From: Blastomussa wellsi
Taxonomy: Eukaryota > Cnidaria > Anthozoa > Scleractinia > Plerogyridae
DNA length: 64,000 nucleotides
Assembly: GCA_947652115.1 (NCBI GenBank)
Contig: OX393571.1
Coordinates: 18,348,879-18,412,878 of the forward strand
Direction: 5' to 3'
Below, piece after piece: positions 19,956 through 31,668 of the stretch. The notes under the pieces are model-generated. The model saw only the letters and a program-made list of their open reading frames with translations, searched no databases and had not been told where the DNA came from. Position numbers and translations under genes: made by a program. Every line of letters starts with the position of its first letter. The first letter of the stretch is position 1.

Positions 19956-20737
19956 ACAATAAATTGAATGCAAAGTATTGTTATTCGATTCCATTGTGCT
20001 TTGCATTTTAATCAGTAAAGATCTGTATCAAAAGTTAATTCTACTCTTGATTTGTATTGGGGTTTACAGAGCATTCATGTGACCTAAATAGTACCTTTGC
20101 ATTGGATCTACTCCTTATGAATTATTAATGAATTTTACAAACAGTACTGCAGAATGTGTATAAAGTGAACGTTTTATTTATCTGTTCAATATGTTATACT
20201 CTGGGTATGAACTTTAGACGAACTTACTGTTATATGCTTGGGCAACTGAAATCAAAAAAGCAGCCTTGAAAAGCAGCCTTGACAAGCAACCTCGACAAGA
20301 CAGCTACTAAAGACTGTAAGTTTACTATCGTGACTTTGTGCCGGCCCTCACATTGCAGTAATGCCTAGAGAGCATTTCGGGAGAGGTCTCTCCCGTCGCT
20401 TTTGGAAGTGATTTGATCTCTACGGTGCGACCATACTGCTTGATTTTCACAAAAAGCAGTAACACCTTTCATGAAGGACAAAAAATACCAAAATTTATGA
20501 AAGCACCAAAGACCAAAAAACCATCTGTCTAACACTCTTTTTCTCTTTTTTATGGGTTGAGAAGTGTCGATGATTTTTCTTAAAATATATTGATTTGTTA
20601 TTGACTCGGAATATAGAATTTTGTGAAAACAATAAAAATTTCCAAATCCTAAACCAATTGTTTTATGCTTGCAGGAGCAACTGTTTTGCATTTTCTGTGT
20701 CAGTGTCGGTCTTGTAGGACTTGTAAGCCGATAGCTT

Positions 20738-20852
20738 TTAACCCTTTCACTCTCAGAATTAAACGGTTACCCATTTATCGAGCTTTACTTGGTTAGGTGG
20801 TTGTGACCGTTACGCGTTTCCCTTTCGACAATTTTGAGAGAAAAAGGGTTAA
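20738..20852. mobile_element. TTAA-flanked mini element, piggyBac-like ends
   Basis: TTAACCCTTTCACTCTCA at the left and the inverted TGAGAGAAAAAGGGTTAA at the right enclose about 115 bp. A TTAA duplication next to CCCTTT ends is the piggyBac hallmark. It is far too short to encode anything. Confidence 0.6.
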
Positions 20853-21464
20853 ATTCTCTAAACATTGAATCCAGCTGGAAATGTAACTTGATAGCTCACT
20901 TTTTCTGCCTTAAGAAATGTTCTTATGTCATTTATGGCGCTATGAAAATTTTTGTTTTATATGTAACCACAAAAAGTGCTGTTTTAGCCTGAATATGTGA
21001 GATATATTGTATCGAAAGTACAAAGTGTATTCCAATCGTGGTTATCATTTAACTGATCTTAACCAGAACACCATCCACGTTCGAGGAAAGCAAATTATGT
21101 GATAAAATCCATCTCCACCCTTGTGGAAAAAAACATTTGAGTGATCAGCCCCCTGAGCTGTAAAAAAAGTAGTACCTGTAGATATTGCCACTGTGTTGCC
21201 TCCGATAAGTTCAATACCAGACATATTAACCTAATAAAAGTGTATTACGTGCGTCAATGGCCTTTTAAATCTCACAGTGAACAATAGCGTCTGCAAGGGG
21301 TCTTAAGTTCCTGTTTACTCCACTTCAAATGCAGGCTTTGTTCTGATTTTGTTCTTACGTCGTTAGATTTTCGTTTTAAATCTGCCTGCCTCCCAGTTAC
21401 GCATTTAACACATCGAGTGACAACGGGAAGGATCTTTCGTGGTTGAAAACCAAATAAAAGGAAA

Positions 21465-22865
21465 ATGCCGAACTACACCCTTACTCTTCAAGACAACAAC
21501 CACACCGACAGAGATTCCATGTTAAGGAGGGATAAATGGAACGCCGAGAGAGGACCAGTAGTTAACGTGGTTTATGGAATAATAGCGGTGCTCGCTTTCT
21601 CCAGTAACTTGGTGTTTTGTTTGGCAATGAAAAGAAAGCGAAAGACTCTGCATACCTCTCACGACCTGCTGGTATATAGCTTAGCAATCGCTGATACGCT
21701 TACGGGTAAGGAAAACTGTTTTCCGCTTTTGGAGCAAGTTCATACAGACCGGGTCTGGTAGCAGCTCTTGGTGAAGTCTCACACGAATGGTTCGCTACCA
21801 CTCTAGCTCTAGAGAACGACCAATAGAACAAACAACAGGAGTAAGTCGAATAATGCCCCTAGAAGAAGGGCTCACGCGAGTTACACAGTAGCGCAGAAAT
21901 AGTGACTGTAAAACGTTTTCGCTTTTGCGTTCTAAGGAACGCAGGTAAATAACGGTCTTTTTAAAAAGTGTTGTACTGTATTTTTTTCAAGTTTGTTTAT
22001 CGTAATCCACCTAAATCTTCCTCGTAAATGTTTCCTGTCTTCGTTGATTTTTATTCACGTCTAATTATAGTTTAGGGTTACTTTGTAAATTGCAGACCTT
22101 AGCGTATACTTTATACTGATGTTCGCCACTTTGCTTATTCTTTCAGGTCTATTCATCATTCTCACCCCCAACTACGTCATAAACATGTCCTCGTATCCAG
22201 TACCGGGTGGTATGGCGGGCGAAATCTTCTGTCGGGTGATATTTTCTAAATTCTTCATTTTCACATTTGGGAAAGGGTCTGTCCTGACTATTGCATGTCT
22301 GGCCGTTGAACGGTGGTTCTTGCTAATAAAACCTTGTAATTATCAAGCAACCTTCTCCCAGCGGAAACTCAATAAGTGCATTGGATTTATTTGGGTCAGT
22401 AGTATCAGCCTGCAAAGTTATAAACTATTTTACGTGAGATATTTTCGGCATTCATGCTCGTTTATCCCTTTGCCTTTCGAAAAAAGCAAGGAAACCGCAG
22501 TTGTCATCGTTTATGTTTCCTTCACATATTTCCTTCCTACTGCAATCACCTGGGCCGCCTTCCTTGACATATTTGTTAAAATAAACAAGTTAAGCGCTCT
22601 ACGAGAAAATCGAGGAAAAAGAGAAAAATATCTCTTACTTAGAATGTGCGCAATCACTTCCGCGACACTGACACTGTGTTGGTTGCCCACTGAAGTTTCC
22701 TATGTGCTGAATCAGTATGGGTTCCCCATTCTCAACTTTGGCACTCCTTTCCGCGATTTCACCGTGGCGCTTGCGTTGGCAAATTCCTTTGTAAATCCTT
22801 GGATTTATGTTCTATCGAACAGAAAGTACAGGCAAATATTAATGGAATTTATACATCTAACGTAA
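21465..22865 (+). CDS. Rhodopsin-like (class A) orphan receptor, gene C
   Basis: Exons 21465-21705 and 22147-22865 join in phase 1 (ACGG|GTAAGG ... TTTCAG|GT) to 319 residues. The N-terminus has NYT and NHT glycosylation sites. TM1 ends FCLAMKRKR and TM2 holds LAIADTLTG, with Ala in place of the usual Thr before Asp. TM3 ends VERW (E-R-W), TM6 has CWLP, TM7 has NPWIY. The protein stops about ten residues into helix 8 (RKYRQILMEFIHLT), so it nearly lacks a cytoplasmic tail, unlike genes B, D, E and G. A premature stop is possible, as further open sequence lies downstream, but no clear continuation was found. Ligand unknown; no Asp 3.32 and no Lys 7.43. Confidence 0.88.
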
Positions 22866-25826
22866 CCAGCAAGCCTGTCAAGATCTGTATGAAGAGAATG
22901 AGACAAGACGGAAAAAGAAATATGTTATGAATGTTCCCGCCACCTGTAATGGGTGGTCCCATGATATCGTGCTGGACATCAATGTCATGATAATAACAAC
23001 TGTGGGAGCAGCTCTCGTAAGGTGGCTCGCTACCCTGCGTGAAACCAATAAAACAAACAACAGGAACAATGCCGCTAGCCCCTAACACAATGGCAACTGC
23101 TACACTTGGAGGACCAGCAGAAGCTTCCGAGAGCTGCTACACTACCGAACCTATGGGAGATATGAGGGATATGATGGCGCCAGAAAGAAAGAGGGTGGAA
23201 TTCCGCTGTCTTTTATTTGGATGAGAAATGCGTTTTAAACGGTGCTTCAGTTCTAGGCTGGTAAACTTTTACTTTTGCACTGAAATAGCCAAACGCCTTT
23301 ACGGTCTTAGCTGATGTTAAACGGAAAAGAAATGCATACACTGAATGCGAAACGGTTACAATTCAAAGTAGGACAATCCTAATATTCTTTTGTATTAGAA
23401 TACAGGCGCAAGAGCTTCAGTCAACTCACTTTAGCGCAATGAGTTATTTTAGGCCGTTATTAGCTACTGTCCATTTTCTGAGTTTGGTATAAAACTTTAC
23501 TCATAACTATTAATTCACATGTAGCTGCTTTGTCAGGACAAGTTTAAACTAAATGCGGACTCAAAACATGAGTCAAGGTTACTCACGAAAGCCGCACACA
23601 AGGAGTATATTGGCCAAGAAAATGGAAATGGAGCCGCCAGTGACAAACAGAAAAAAAAACCCACTCTTCCTTTCAACGGTCTTTGACGTCGAACTCCAGA
23701 CTGTTTCCGTTTGTCACCAGCATGGAGTTCTTTCTGTAGGATCCTTGACATCTTTTGGGGTAGGGGAAGGGAAATGAACGTGTGAAGCGAGAGGGATAGA
23801 TCTGTTTATTTTAAGTACATTTTAGGACCCAGATTTGGAATTAGGTTTAGAAGCAGCTTGGACCTAGCTGAGTGAACGTGACTGTTTTTTCTAAATAACA
23901 CCTGGCCTGATTTTACATAAACGAAAGTATTCGAAGACAAAGTAAGGGACATTGTTTTCATCCATACTGCGTACATCCCACGCTGGTTTTCATAAGTGTA
24001 CGTTCTTCCGTTTTAAGCTTTTTGGGGTCAACAAATGTTAATTATCAATATCGCGCGTAATTAAGCCTGGTTCACACTCAAAGATCAATCTTTTCCTTAT
24101 GTCGGTATGTTCATGTAGCTTTATGTCATTATGTTCCTACTATGTCGTTATGTTGTGTTGTTCACACTGGTGACATAAAATATAAGTGTAAGGTCTTTCT
24201 TGCATTTGCGTGACCTTGTAGACAATTGGATTCAATTGGAACTGGATTTCACATTTTATTACCGATCTATTTGATTGCTCTTAACAAAATAAAATGCTGA
24301 AATCTAAATAACAGAGGTTAAGCAAATTCGCCCAGCTCTATATGGAAATGACATATGCAGCTAACGATTATTTCAAAGATTCGATAAATATAAGATAATG
24401 AGAACGAGAGTAAAAAGGATTTTCTTACAACGACAAAATACACAGCTGCCAACCGAATCAGAAGAAGGATGTAAAAGTCTTAAGTAACCACAATGTTCTT
24501 TTTAAAACTTCAAATACATCGTTGTCTGTGATAAACCCCTGCATTTACTTTGAGTTGGTCGACAAGATAAAGACGTTTTTGTCAAATTTAATCACCAAAG
24601 AAGTAAAAAAGGTTCCGGTGATAGCCACTAACTTAGAAAGTAACACCTACCTTTAAATTACATTTTCTAATTTCGGCATCAAGGAAATGTTTATTATGGT
24701 TTCTACCTAAACACACTAAAAAAAAAGTCGGAAATGATCGCCAGCTTCCTTTTTGAAATGTTTGTGTAAACAAAAACTACATTACTCGAGAAAACGTAAT
24801 TTCGCAAGCGTTAGTGTTTGTGTATCCGTTTCTGGCGGTTAAAACCATTTTCTTCAAAGGAGTGGGAATCTAAACAAATTACCAACGAAGAGCACTTGAG
24901 GCAGATGAACATACCATCGCTTTTAAATCTTACTTGCATACAAGAACAGAAATTGATACCTAAAGAGCTTATGTGGTAAGTCAAACTGCCTTAGTTAAAA
25001 TTAATGTTGTATTCTAAACTTTGTCAAGCACTTCTTTTTTATAAGGATACTTTTATAGGGCAGTGGATACCTAAACTTATCACGTCAAAAACATTGGGTA
25101 TCTGAATTGTTCCTTGCCTTAGTAAACAAACTAAAGTTAATTGCTTTCGGTATCAGCTACTACAGTAAGTATCGATCTGAAACTGAAGAATATATTTTTG
25201 AACAAAACCTTTGCTCGTGTTAAAACAAACTCGAACTGGACTGAACGCTTGATTTCTTACATTTTGAAGATTTTCGATGAATACAGCTGCTTTATATTTA
25301 TTTCAATAATCCCCTAATATATCTGTCGGATGCGCTTGGGAAGATTAAGGTAGCGGCTAATGATCCAAAAGGATTTTCCTTTAATATCCGGCGCTTTTTT
25401 TCTCTAAGAATAATCACGTGTAGCTTCAAAGCGTAAGAATAACACAACTGGAAACTATAGCTGCTGGCTGTGCATTGAATTAAATCTTTTAAAACCTATT
25501 TGCGTATCGAACTTTACAAATATAAAACATAGGCAGTGCATGCATAAAACATTTATTTCCTGCAAGTGACAGGATTATTATCTAGGGGGTCATTTAGTTT
25601 AGGCCATGAATGATCCAAGTAATTTGAAATGGTAACAACATGAGGTAAATAAAATCCCCATATGTAAGCAAACTGGTTTTTCATGATAATGGCAACCATC
25701 AATTGACACAAACACTTTTTCAGTCGAAATGGAAATCGGAAGCATTTGGTTTTGGTTAAGTGCATCATTTTTGAGACCGTAAGATATGTTTTTTACTTGT
25801 CATTTCAGGTGTTATGTCATAGCGAC
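22866..25826. other. Spacer between receptor genes C and D
   Basis: No gene supported. A roughly 65 bp segment at about 22995-23065 (GGAGCAGCTCT ... AACAAACAACAGGA) recurs in diverged form at 21755-21842 inside the intron of gene C, so both are repeat remnants. The open stretch 23039-23224 overlaps it and has no domain. Confidence 0.45.
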
Positions 25827-27120
25827 ATGTTGGCAAATTCCACAAATAACTCGATGTCAGGCCTTCCATCCACACGCCCTACTCCTCTGACCTACTCCTA
25901 TCTTCTGCGAGTAGCCTTTGGTTTTATCGCGCTGATCGCTTTGGTCAGCAACGGCCTTCTATGTGCTGTTATTCTGAAAAACCGCAAGATGCTCAGATCA
26001 GCGTATAACTTGCTGATATTTAGCCTTGCTGTTACAGATCTGGTGACAGGTACTTTAACTGTGACCGAATCGCTTCTTAGCTTGTTTACGAATTAACCTA
26101 TTCTGTTATAAACCAGGAACTGCAACATTTAACTTCCTTTTAGATCTCTAACAATTGTTCTTTAGCAACACAACTTGAAGTATTATTATTCAAGTTGTTG
26201 TTTTTTTTTTGTTTAAAGGAATATTTCTTGGAGTGACGCCCAATTACCTCATCGCGCTTGACTTCTACCAGGCTCCTAACGGCATTCTCGGCGTTCTCTT
26301 TTGCAAAATCATTGGTTCCCAATCCTTCATGTTCCTCTTGGGTAAAGTTTCTGTCTGGTCAGTCACGAGCCTTGCTTTGGAACGGTGGTACTCTGTGGTT
26401 AAACCTGTTAAATACAAGTTAAAATTTAAAAGACGACGAGTTTTTATTTATCTTGTTATCATATGGTTCATCTGCCTGATTTCACATGTTTTCATGCCGT
26501 TTGGGATGACGCTCAACCAAGACAAACGCCGATGCATCTGGACAACAGTCGATTATCCGCACGAAGCAGTCATAATAACGTATACAGTTGTGACATTTTT
26601 TATCCCAACTGCCGTCATGTGGGTGACATATTTACATATTTCCTTATCATTAAAGAGTTTTCCTGGAAGACACAACAATCGCATTTCACTTACACGATTC
26701 AAGCTTCTTCGTATGTGCATTATAGTAGCGTTACTGATAACAGTGTGTTGGTTTCCAAATCAGCTCTATTATGCTCTGTCCTCGTATGAACTCGTTAAAC
26801 TTGAGACTCCTTTCCACCACTTTACTATAGTTCTCGCTATGTTTAATTCATGCATCAATCCAATAATTTATTGCTATACTAATCAGGAATATAGGAGAGG
26901 ATTTGTCTCCATACTGTCCCCCCTTTTCAGCTGTTGTAACTTGAGAAGACGACGAATTTTGACTATAACCCGTGAATCCGAATCAGAGGGAAGAAGCATA
27001 AACTTTGATGCGGAAACAATTGAAGGTGGAGTGCTTCTTCAATTCCGCTACATTAACCGTGAGGCAGTAGAGCAAAGACAATGGGCACCAGTATTTAACG
27101 ATAACGAAGGGCCGCCGTAA
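25827..27120 (+). CDS. Rhodopsin-like (class A) orphan receptor, gene D
   Basis: Exons 25827-26049 and 26219-27120 join in phase 1 (GTGACAG|GTACTT ... TTTAAAG|GA) to 374 residues. The intron is only 169 bp. ATG 25827 starts MLANSTNNS, with NST and NNS sites. TM1 has LVSNGLLC, TM2 LAVTDLVTG, TM3 Cys in LFCKIIGSQS, then LERWYSVVKP, TM6 CWFPNQ and TM7 NPIIY. A basic, Cys-bearing juxtamembrane stretch (FSCCNLRRRR) and an acidic tail follow. TTTCAG at 25804-25809, 17 bases before the ATG, could be the acceptor of a 5' UTR intron. E-R-W, no Asp 3.32 and no Lys 7.43 match its neighbours. The ligand is unknown. Confidence 0.9.
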
Positions 27121-27302
27121 CGCCGAGTTGCCTATAACTATCTCATAGCCAACAAGCGCGAGTGAATTAATTGTAATTATATCCTTGGTTATTCTTTCCG
27201 ACGCGTAAACCATATTGTGTTCCATAGCACATGAGCGCATAAACCGTGCCAGTAAACCAATTAATTATCAGGAATTGTAATAACATGGATAGGTTTTCGG
27301 GT

Positions 27303-27432
27303 CAGCGTTCGGGTCTTTTACAGACATCCAAGCTTCTAGAAAAAGCCGCTGATGGTAATGTGCCTCATGTCCAACGACGTTACCATCAGCGGTTTTTTCT
27401 AGACGCTTGGATGTCTATAGACCCGAACGCTG
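27303..27432. repeat. Foldback element, 130 bp
   Basis: CAGCGTTCGGGTCTTTTACA at the left pairs with TGTCTATAGACCCGAACGCTG at the right. The arms are about 55 bp, including a shared CTAGAAAAAGCCGCTGATGG. The loop is about 20 bases. It lies about 180 bp after receptor gene D. Confidence 0.85.
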
Positions 27433-27774
27433 GGAATGACCACATGGTCAACCCAGAAGTCTACAAGTGCCTAGCACGCACTTAAAATTCTCTCGAGGCA
27501 CGCGCATACAGCAACTATGTCATCTCCTGACTACATTTACTCAAAACAAGAAACAACCTTTACGTTTTGATATCTCAATGTTTGGGTTGAAATTGAGACA
27601 ATTGTCAATAAAACGAGCTTTCATGTTCGTGTCAGATGACGCATGGATTTTAAGCATATATTCTTTATGGAAATCCAGTTTTCTTTTTTGTTTTCGACTG
27701 ACACCACATTTGAACTCCACTGAAAAGGTGTAACATTTTCATTCAAATTATCTTACTTGTCTTTTCAGTTTTCG

Positions 27775-27815
27775 GAACATGTTTCGATGTTTCAAACATC
27801 ATCGTCAGCAGTTAT
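27775..27815 (-). ncRNA. Hammerhead-like ribozyme core
   Basis: On the minus strand: CTGACGA, a GATGTT...AACATC hairpin, then GAAAC followed by ATGTT, which can pair as ACA/TGT for a short stem III ending in a GUU triplet. All invariant core positions of CUGANGA...GAAA are present. The flanks do not give an obvious stem I, so activity is uncertain. Such motifs occur in Penelope-like elements and retrozymes of many metazoans. Confidence 0.4.
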
Positions 27816-28149
27816 GAATGTATAGTAAAGACTTACAATTGACGGTATATATAACTACTCGTATACAATGAATCTTTTTAAATTCAAATATTCGTTAACT
27901 GTTAAACTTATTTAAACTAACCAATAAAATGAAAGACACAGACAAAAAATAACAGAAATAGAAATGTAACGACAAACTAACATGCTCAACTTGTTTGTTG
28001 AGTTCAGGTTTCAACTGTTCAATATGAAAACTCTCCTTTATTTTAAGTTGAGAATAAGTGCTTGAGTCAGTAAACCTAAGTAAACACCGTATATGCACAA
28101 GGATATTTTAAAAACTACTTAACTGGCTAAACACCACGAATATCCCCCT

Positions 28150-28300
28150 GAAGCCACGCACCTCTTAGGAACCTACAATTTCATTCACTCCCTGTATCAT
28201 GCACCTCTACTGTTGGGTGGCAAGGGTCATTGTTTCTGTTGTTTATTTTTTGTTTTCTCAGTTAATCCTGTTAAGCCTTGCAAGAGGTGCGTACCACCTC
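28150..28300. repeat. Short inverted repeat near the hammerhead-like motifs
   Basis: ACGCACCTCTTAGG near 28156 is repeated inverted as AAGAGGTGCGT near 28280. It is probably a remnant of the same kind of element that carries the motifs at 27.8 and 28.9 kb. No gene is seen in 27820-29490. Confidence 0.35.
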
Positions 28301-28844
28301 TGAATATTATTCAATCCTTAGAGGCGGATTGCGACCAAAGATCGTGCCTAAATTTTAATTCAGATTTATTCTTGCGCTTTAGAAAGAGTATGCTCAAACT
28401 CCTTCAAAATTCATAACGTTAAAACAAAGAACAGCATAACCGCAAATATACTTAGTCTTAATTAGCATAGAGTTTTACGCCTTTTTGTACTTTATTTTTT
28501 ATGGCAAATACATTATTACAGTTACATTGCGCTAAGGGGCACTGCAACACACTTGACCGCACCACACCACACTACACTAAATGAAAAAAATTAAAGAAAA
28601 GGTAAATATAGAAGAAAAAAGAAAACAAATATACATATACAAAAGACCTACTGCATCTTTATTTCTCGGTTTAATTTTAAGCTTTGTTTTCGATTGAGAA
28701 GATATATAAAACACTCAAGACAGGGTTTCATCCGCTTTCCAAAGACCCCGAATTTTGTCAATAATAGCCCGTTTCTTGTCGTATTTTCATTTATAATTTG
28801 GTTTTATCAACTGGATTGATAATGTCAATTGGCCACCGTGAAGA

Positions 28845-28892
28845 GATTCAAGTGCTGACGTTTCGAGCGTTAGCCCTTCGTCGGAGCGAATG
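28845..28892 (-). ncRNA. Type I hammerhead-like motif with short stem III
   Basis: On the minus strand: ATTC-GCT, CCGACGA, AGGGCTAACGCTC, GAAAC, GTC, AGC, a four-base bulge, GAAT. GCT/AGC and ATTC/GAAT build stem I, and AC/GT gives a two-pair stem III. The layout fits the minimal hammerheads described in Penelope-like elements. The core reads CCGACGA, so U4 is C, which should reduce or abolish cleavage. Confidence 0.5.
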
Positions 28893-29502
28893 TTGTTTGA
28901 ATATCCCGATGAAACACTGGTTCTTGGGTTGATAAATCACTTCAAAACCATTTTCTTTTTTCTTATTCTTTTAAGTAATTCATGTTTGTTAAAAATGTGT
29001 GCATATCTCTCACTGTGATATCAAATAAAAGTAAATTATGTTTATCAATGAAGGGTGCTTGTTAATTGAGTTCAAAAATTGAGTTGCAATCATAATTACT
29101 CATAATGGAAAGCAAGGTTTCAGTTTAAAACTGACAAATAAATATGAAGGAAGGCTATTCACTATTATTTATTTATAGCATTTATTACCTGCCCTTGTCT
29201 TACAAGTGGTTGACACTACCTGTTCACGAATTTGATTGGCTGAAATGGAAATAAACCGAGGACTAGATTTTCTCGTCTTTGCCGGGATCTAGATCGGTTA
29301 TATTTTGTGAGAAGAAAGTTGGAAACAGCAACAACAACAACAAAAATTACTGGCCTCTACTAACAGTAATACTAAATGGGAAAGCTGAAATGCTTGACGA
29401 GAATAAAGGACAAGTGAACGAGCAAACTTTGGCAGATTTAAGTTAAGCTCATCAACGTTCACAAGCATAATGTTAGCGAGTACGACCCGGCAACATTTTA
29501 GG

Positions 29503-31668
29503 TAGCCTGCGTGCAGCTAGCCTCCTACGCAGGCGTTATTAGGCGATTGCGTCACCACTCGTCCCCACTAACGCCTGCTTAACCGCGACCAACATTCCCT
29601 TCCCATTGTCTCTCGCCAGACAAACTAACCAATCAGCATTGTCTGTAGGCATTCAAAACGATCGTTATAAAATTTCCCACGAATCCGTTCTTCGCCGGCG
29701 CTGTTGGATACAATACTCTGGTGTATCTCTCTCCCATGAACACAACAGTGGGTCAGAAATATTTATTTCAACGCTATAAACAGACCAACTCGAAAACGCA
29801 AAGCGGAATTAATTTAGAAATCATCAAAGAGGTCCACATCCGTGGTATTTACGAGCGAACAAATCGAAGGGATTCACCGCACTGAATCATTCATTCGACA
29901 AACTTGCCACAGAACGATTTAAAACGTCCAGCGCTGCTGGGTTAAAATGCTGGCTTGAAAATATGTTCAACTTCTCCTTTCGATAGTTCATTGGCCCTTT
30001 GATTTGAGGCCTCAATTTGCTTAAAATTGGGTTTGAACAACCGATGATTATGAACGGCGCACACACCAAACATCAAAAATCGCTACGCAGTCGTTTAGAG
30101 TTTGAAACGTGGAAACTTTGACCCATAGGCTAGCTTTTCATTTGGCTGAACTTCAGTAATTCGTTGCTGGATTGTACGTCTTTTTGCGGAGCTGTGAGGA
30201 AAAATATGAAAACTGAAAATCAATGAGACTGTCGAACACACTGAAGGCAAAGCTTGATAACAAACGACTTACCGTAGCCAGTTGATAAATTAAGGAGTGT
30301 ATCTCTCTTCCCTTCAGTAAATAAGTTTCCCTTCGCAAATTCAGAACTTGCTTTCATCTAAAATGAATTTACCAGAGAAATCTCTGACTTGGAGCAAAAT
30401 CAATCGTCCCTGGAATCGCGGCGGGAGAAGCGTCATGGGGATTTTAGTTGGTAAAATGTGATTGGCTAAACGGCGGTCAACGTGAAGGTCGGCTTTCCGG
30501 ATTATAGTAGGTAAAACCTGATTGGCGAATCGGCGGAAAGGAATGTTGGCCTCGGTTAAGCAGACGTTAGTGGGGACGAGTGTAACGCAATCCCCTAATA
30601 ACGGCTGCGTAGGAGACTAGCGTGCAGCCGTCTCCTATTTCCTAAAGCGGAAAAGTGACGTCTGCGAAACGGCGTCGTTAATCGTGTTCCAGTATCCTGC
30701 TGTTCGAGATTAAATTTAGCATAAATTATAGCTTTAATTCAAGAATTTCGCTCAGTCAAATAGAATCAATTTAGAGAGCTTTAGCAATAGAAATAAAACA
30801 GAAAAACAGTATTAGCAAAGACAGTGAGTAGCAAAACATATAGCAAATTACAGCTCATGATCTGCCAAGTGTCAGAAAAAATTCACAGGGTTAAAGAAAT
30901 GGTGAAGACCTGTGACCTCAGCTAAATATTTGCTAAATTAGTCGGACGGGACTGTTTGAGTTGAACTTGCCCCTAATTATACAGAATATAACAAGCATTC
31001 AAAAAAACACAAAGCGAAATAGCTCGAATACGAGTTTAATCTGAAACAAATGCCGGGAACCGCAAGAGTTATATACGGCAGCCTGTCAACTCCTTTAGTA
31101 ACTTTTAGTAGACGATCACGAAAGCAATTCATCCAAAAGTACTCCACCTTCGAGGATTCCACACTGTTTATTCCAAGTGTTTGGAACTCCTTATTCACTA
31201 GCAGCTCAGCCTTGAAAGATTTATAACCGCTTTCATGTAAGATTTCGTCTTCGATCTTTCATAATAATCCCCGCGGGTCACTTCCGTAGCTTTCCAACGC
31301 ATCGATTGCTTGATACACAGGGATCTTGAGTATACAGCAAACGGTACAGAGCGGACTTTGTCACTTTGAAATTCTCCTCTACCTTGAACCAGACCTCTGT
31401 AGTTGTGATTCACAACAAGAGAAATAAACTGCCCAATTACGGTTAATGTTTTCCTCTTGTATGTTAATAAAAACACAACGCATAATTATTTTGACTATTT
31501 TACGAAGACAGCCAATCAGGGTTGATTCTAACAATGCCTACTATCAAAGCAGCCAATGAGAGAGCGGTCCCCAGATTCTGGAGAAACAGAAGGAACACGA
31601 TTAACGACGCCGTTTCGCAGACGTCACTTTTCCGCTTTAGGAAATAGGAGACGGCTGCACGCAGGCTA
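29503..31668. mobile_element. Composite double-foldback transposon, 2.2 kb
   Basis: Outer ends TAGCCTGCGTGCAGC and GCTGCACGCAGGCTA lie between two copies of ATTTTAGG (29495-29502 and 31670-31677). This 8 bp duplication is typical of hAT- or P-type insertion. Inside are two successive palindromes. Arms 29511-29610 and 30540-30628 pair, and arms 30617-30690 and 31586-31668 pair. No transposase is seen. Minus-strand traces of coding sequence are present in both halves: a Walker A-like TGYGKS near 30265-30282, and broken frames such as VESSKVEYFWMNCFRDRL near 31110-31160. Captured host gene pieces are therefore possible. Confidence 0.75.
30240..30350 (-). pseudogene. Possible captured RecQ-like helicase fragment
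   Basis: On the minus strand, KRDTLLNLSTGYGKSFVIKL can be read. It resembles the motif I segment (LPTGYGKSL) of RecQ-type DNA helicases. The frame is short, with stops on both sides, and no other helicase motifs were found nearby. GGTAAGTC inside the motif also looks like a splice donor. Chance similarity is possible. Confidence 0.3.

Larger units (their letters stand above)
19674..21464. other. Spacer between receptor genes B and C
   Basis: Holds two foldback elements (19841-19937 and 20738-20852, listed). The open stretch at 20365-20691 on the minus strand has no domain. Confidence 0.5.

Noticed and set aside
23039..23224. 61-residue ORF as the tail of receptor gene C
   Set aside because: Overlaps a repeat also found in the gene C intron, and no splice sites link it to the receptor.
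31198..31476. 92-residue minus-strand ORF as a gene
   Set aside because: Sits inside the composite transposon; better protein-like frames shift across it, so only broken coding traces are supported.
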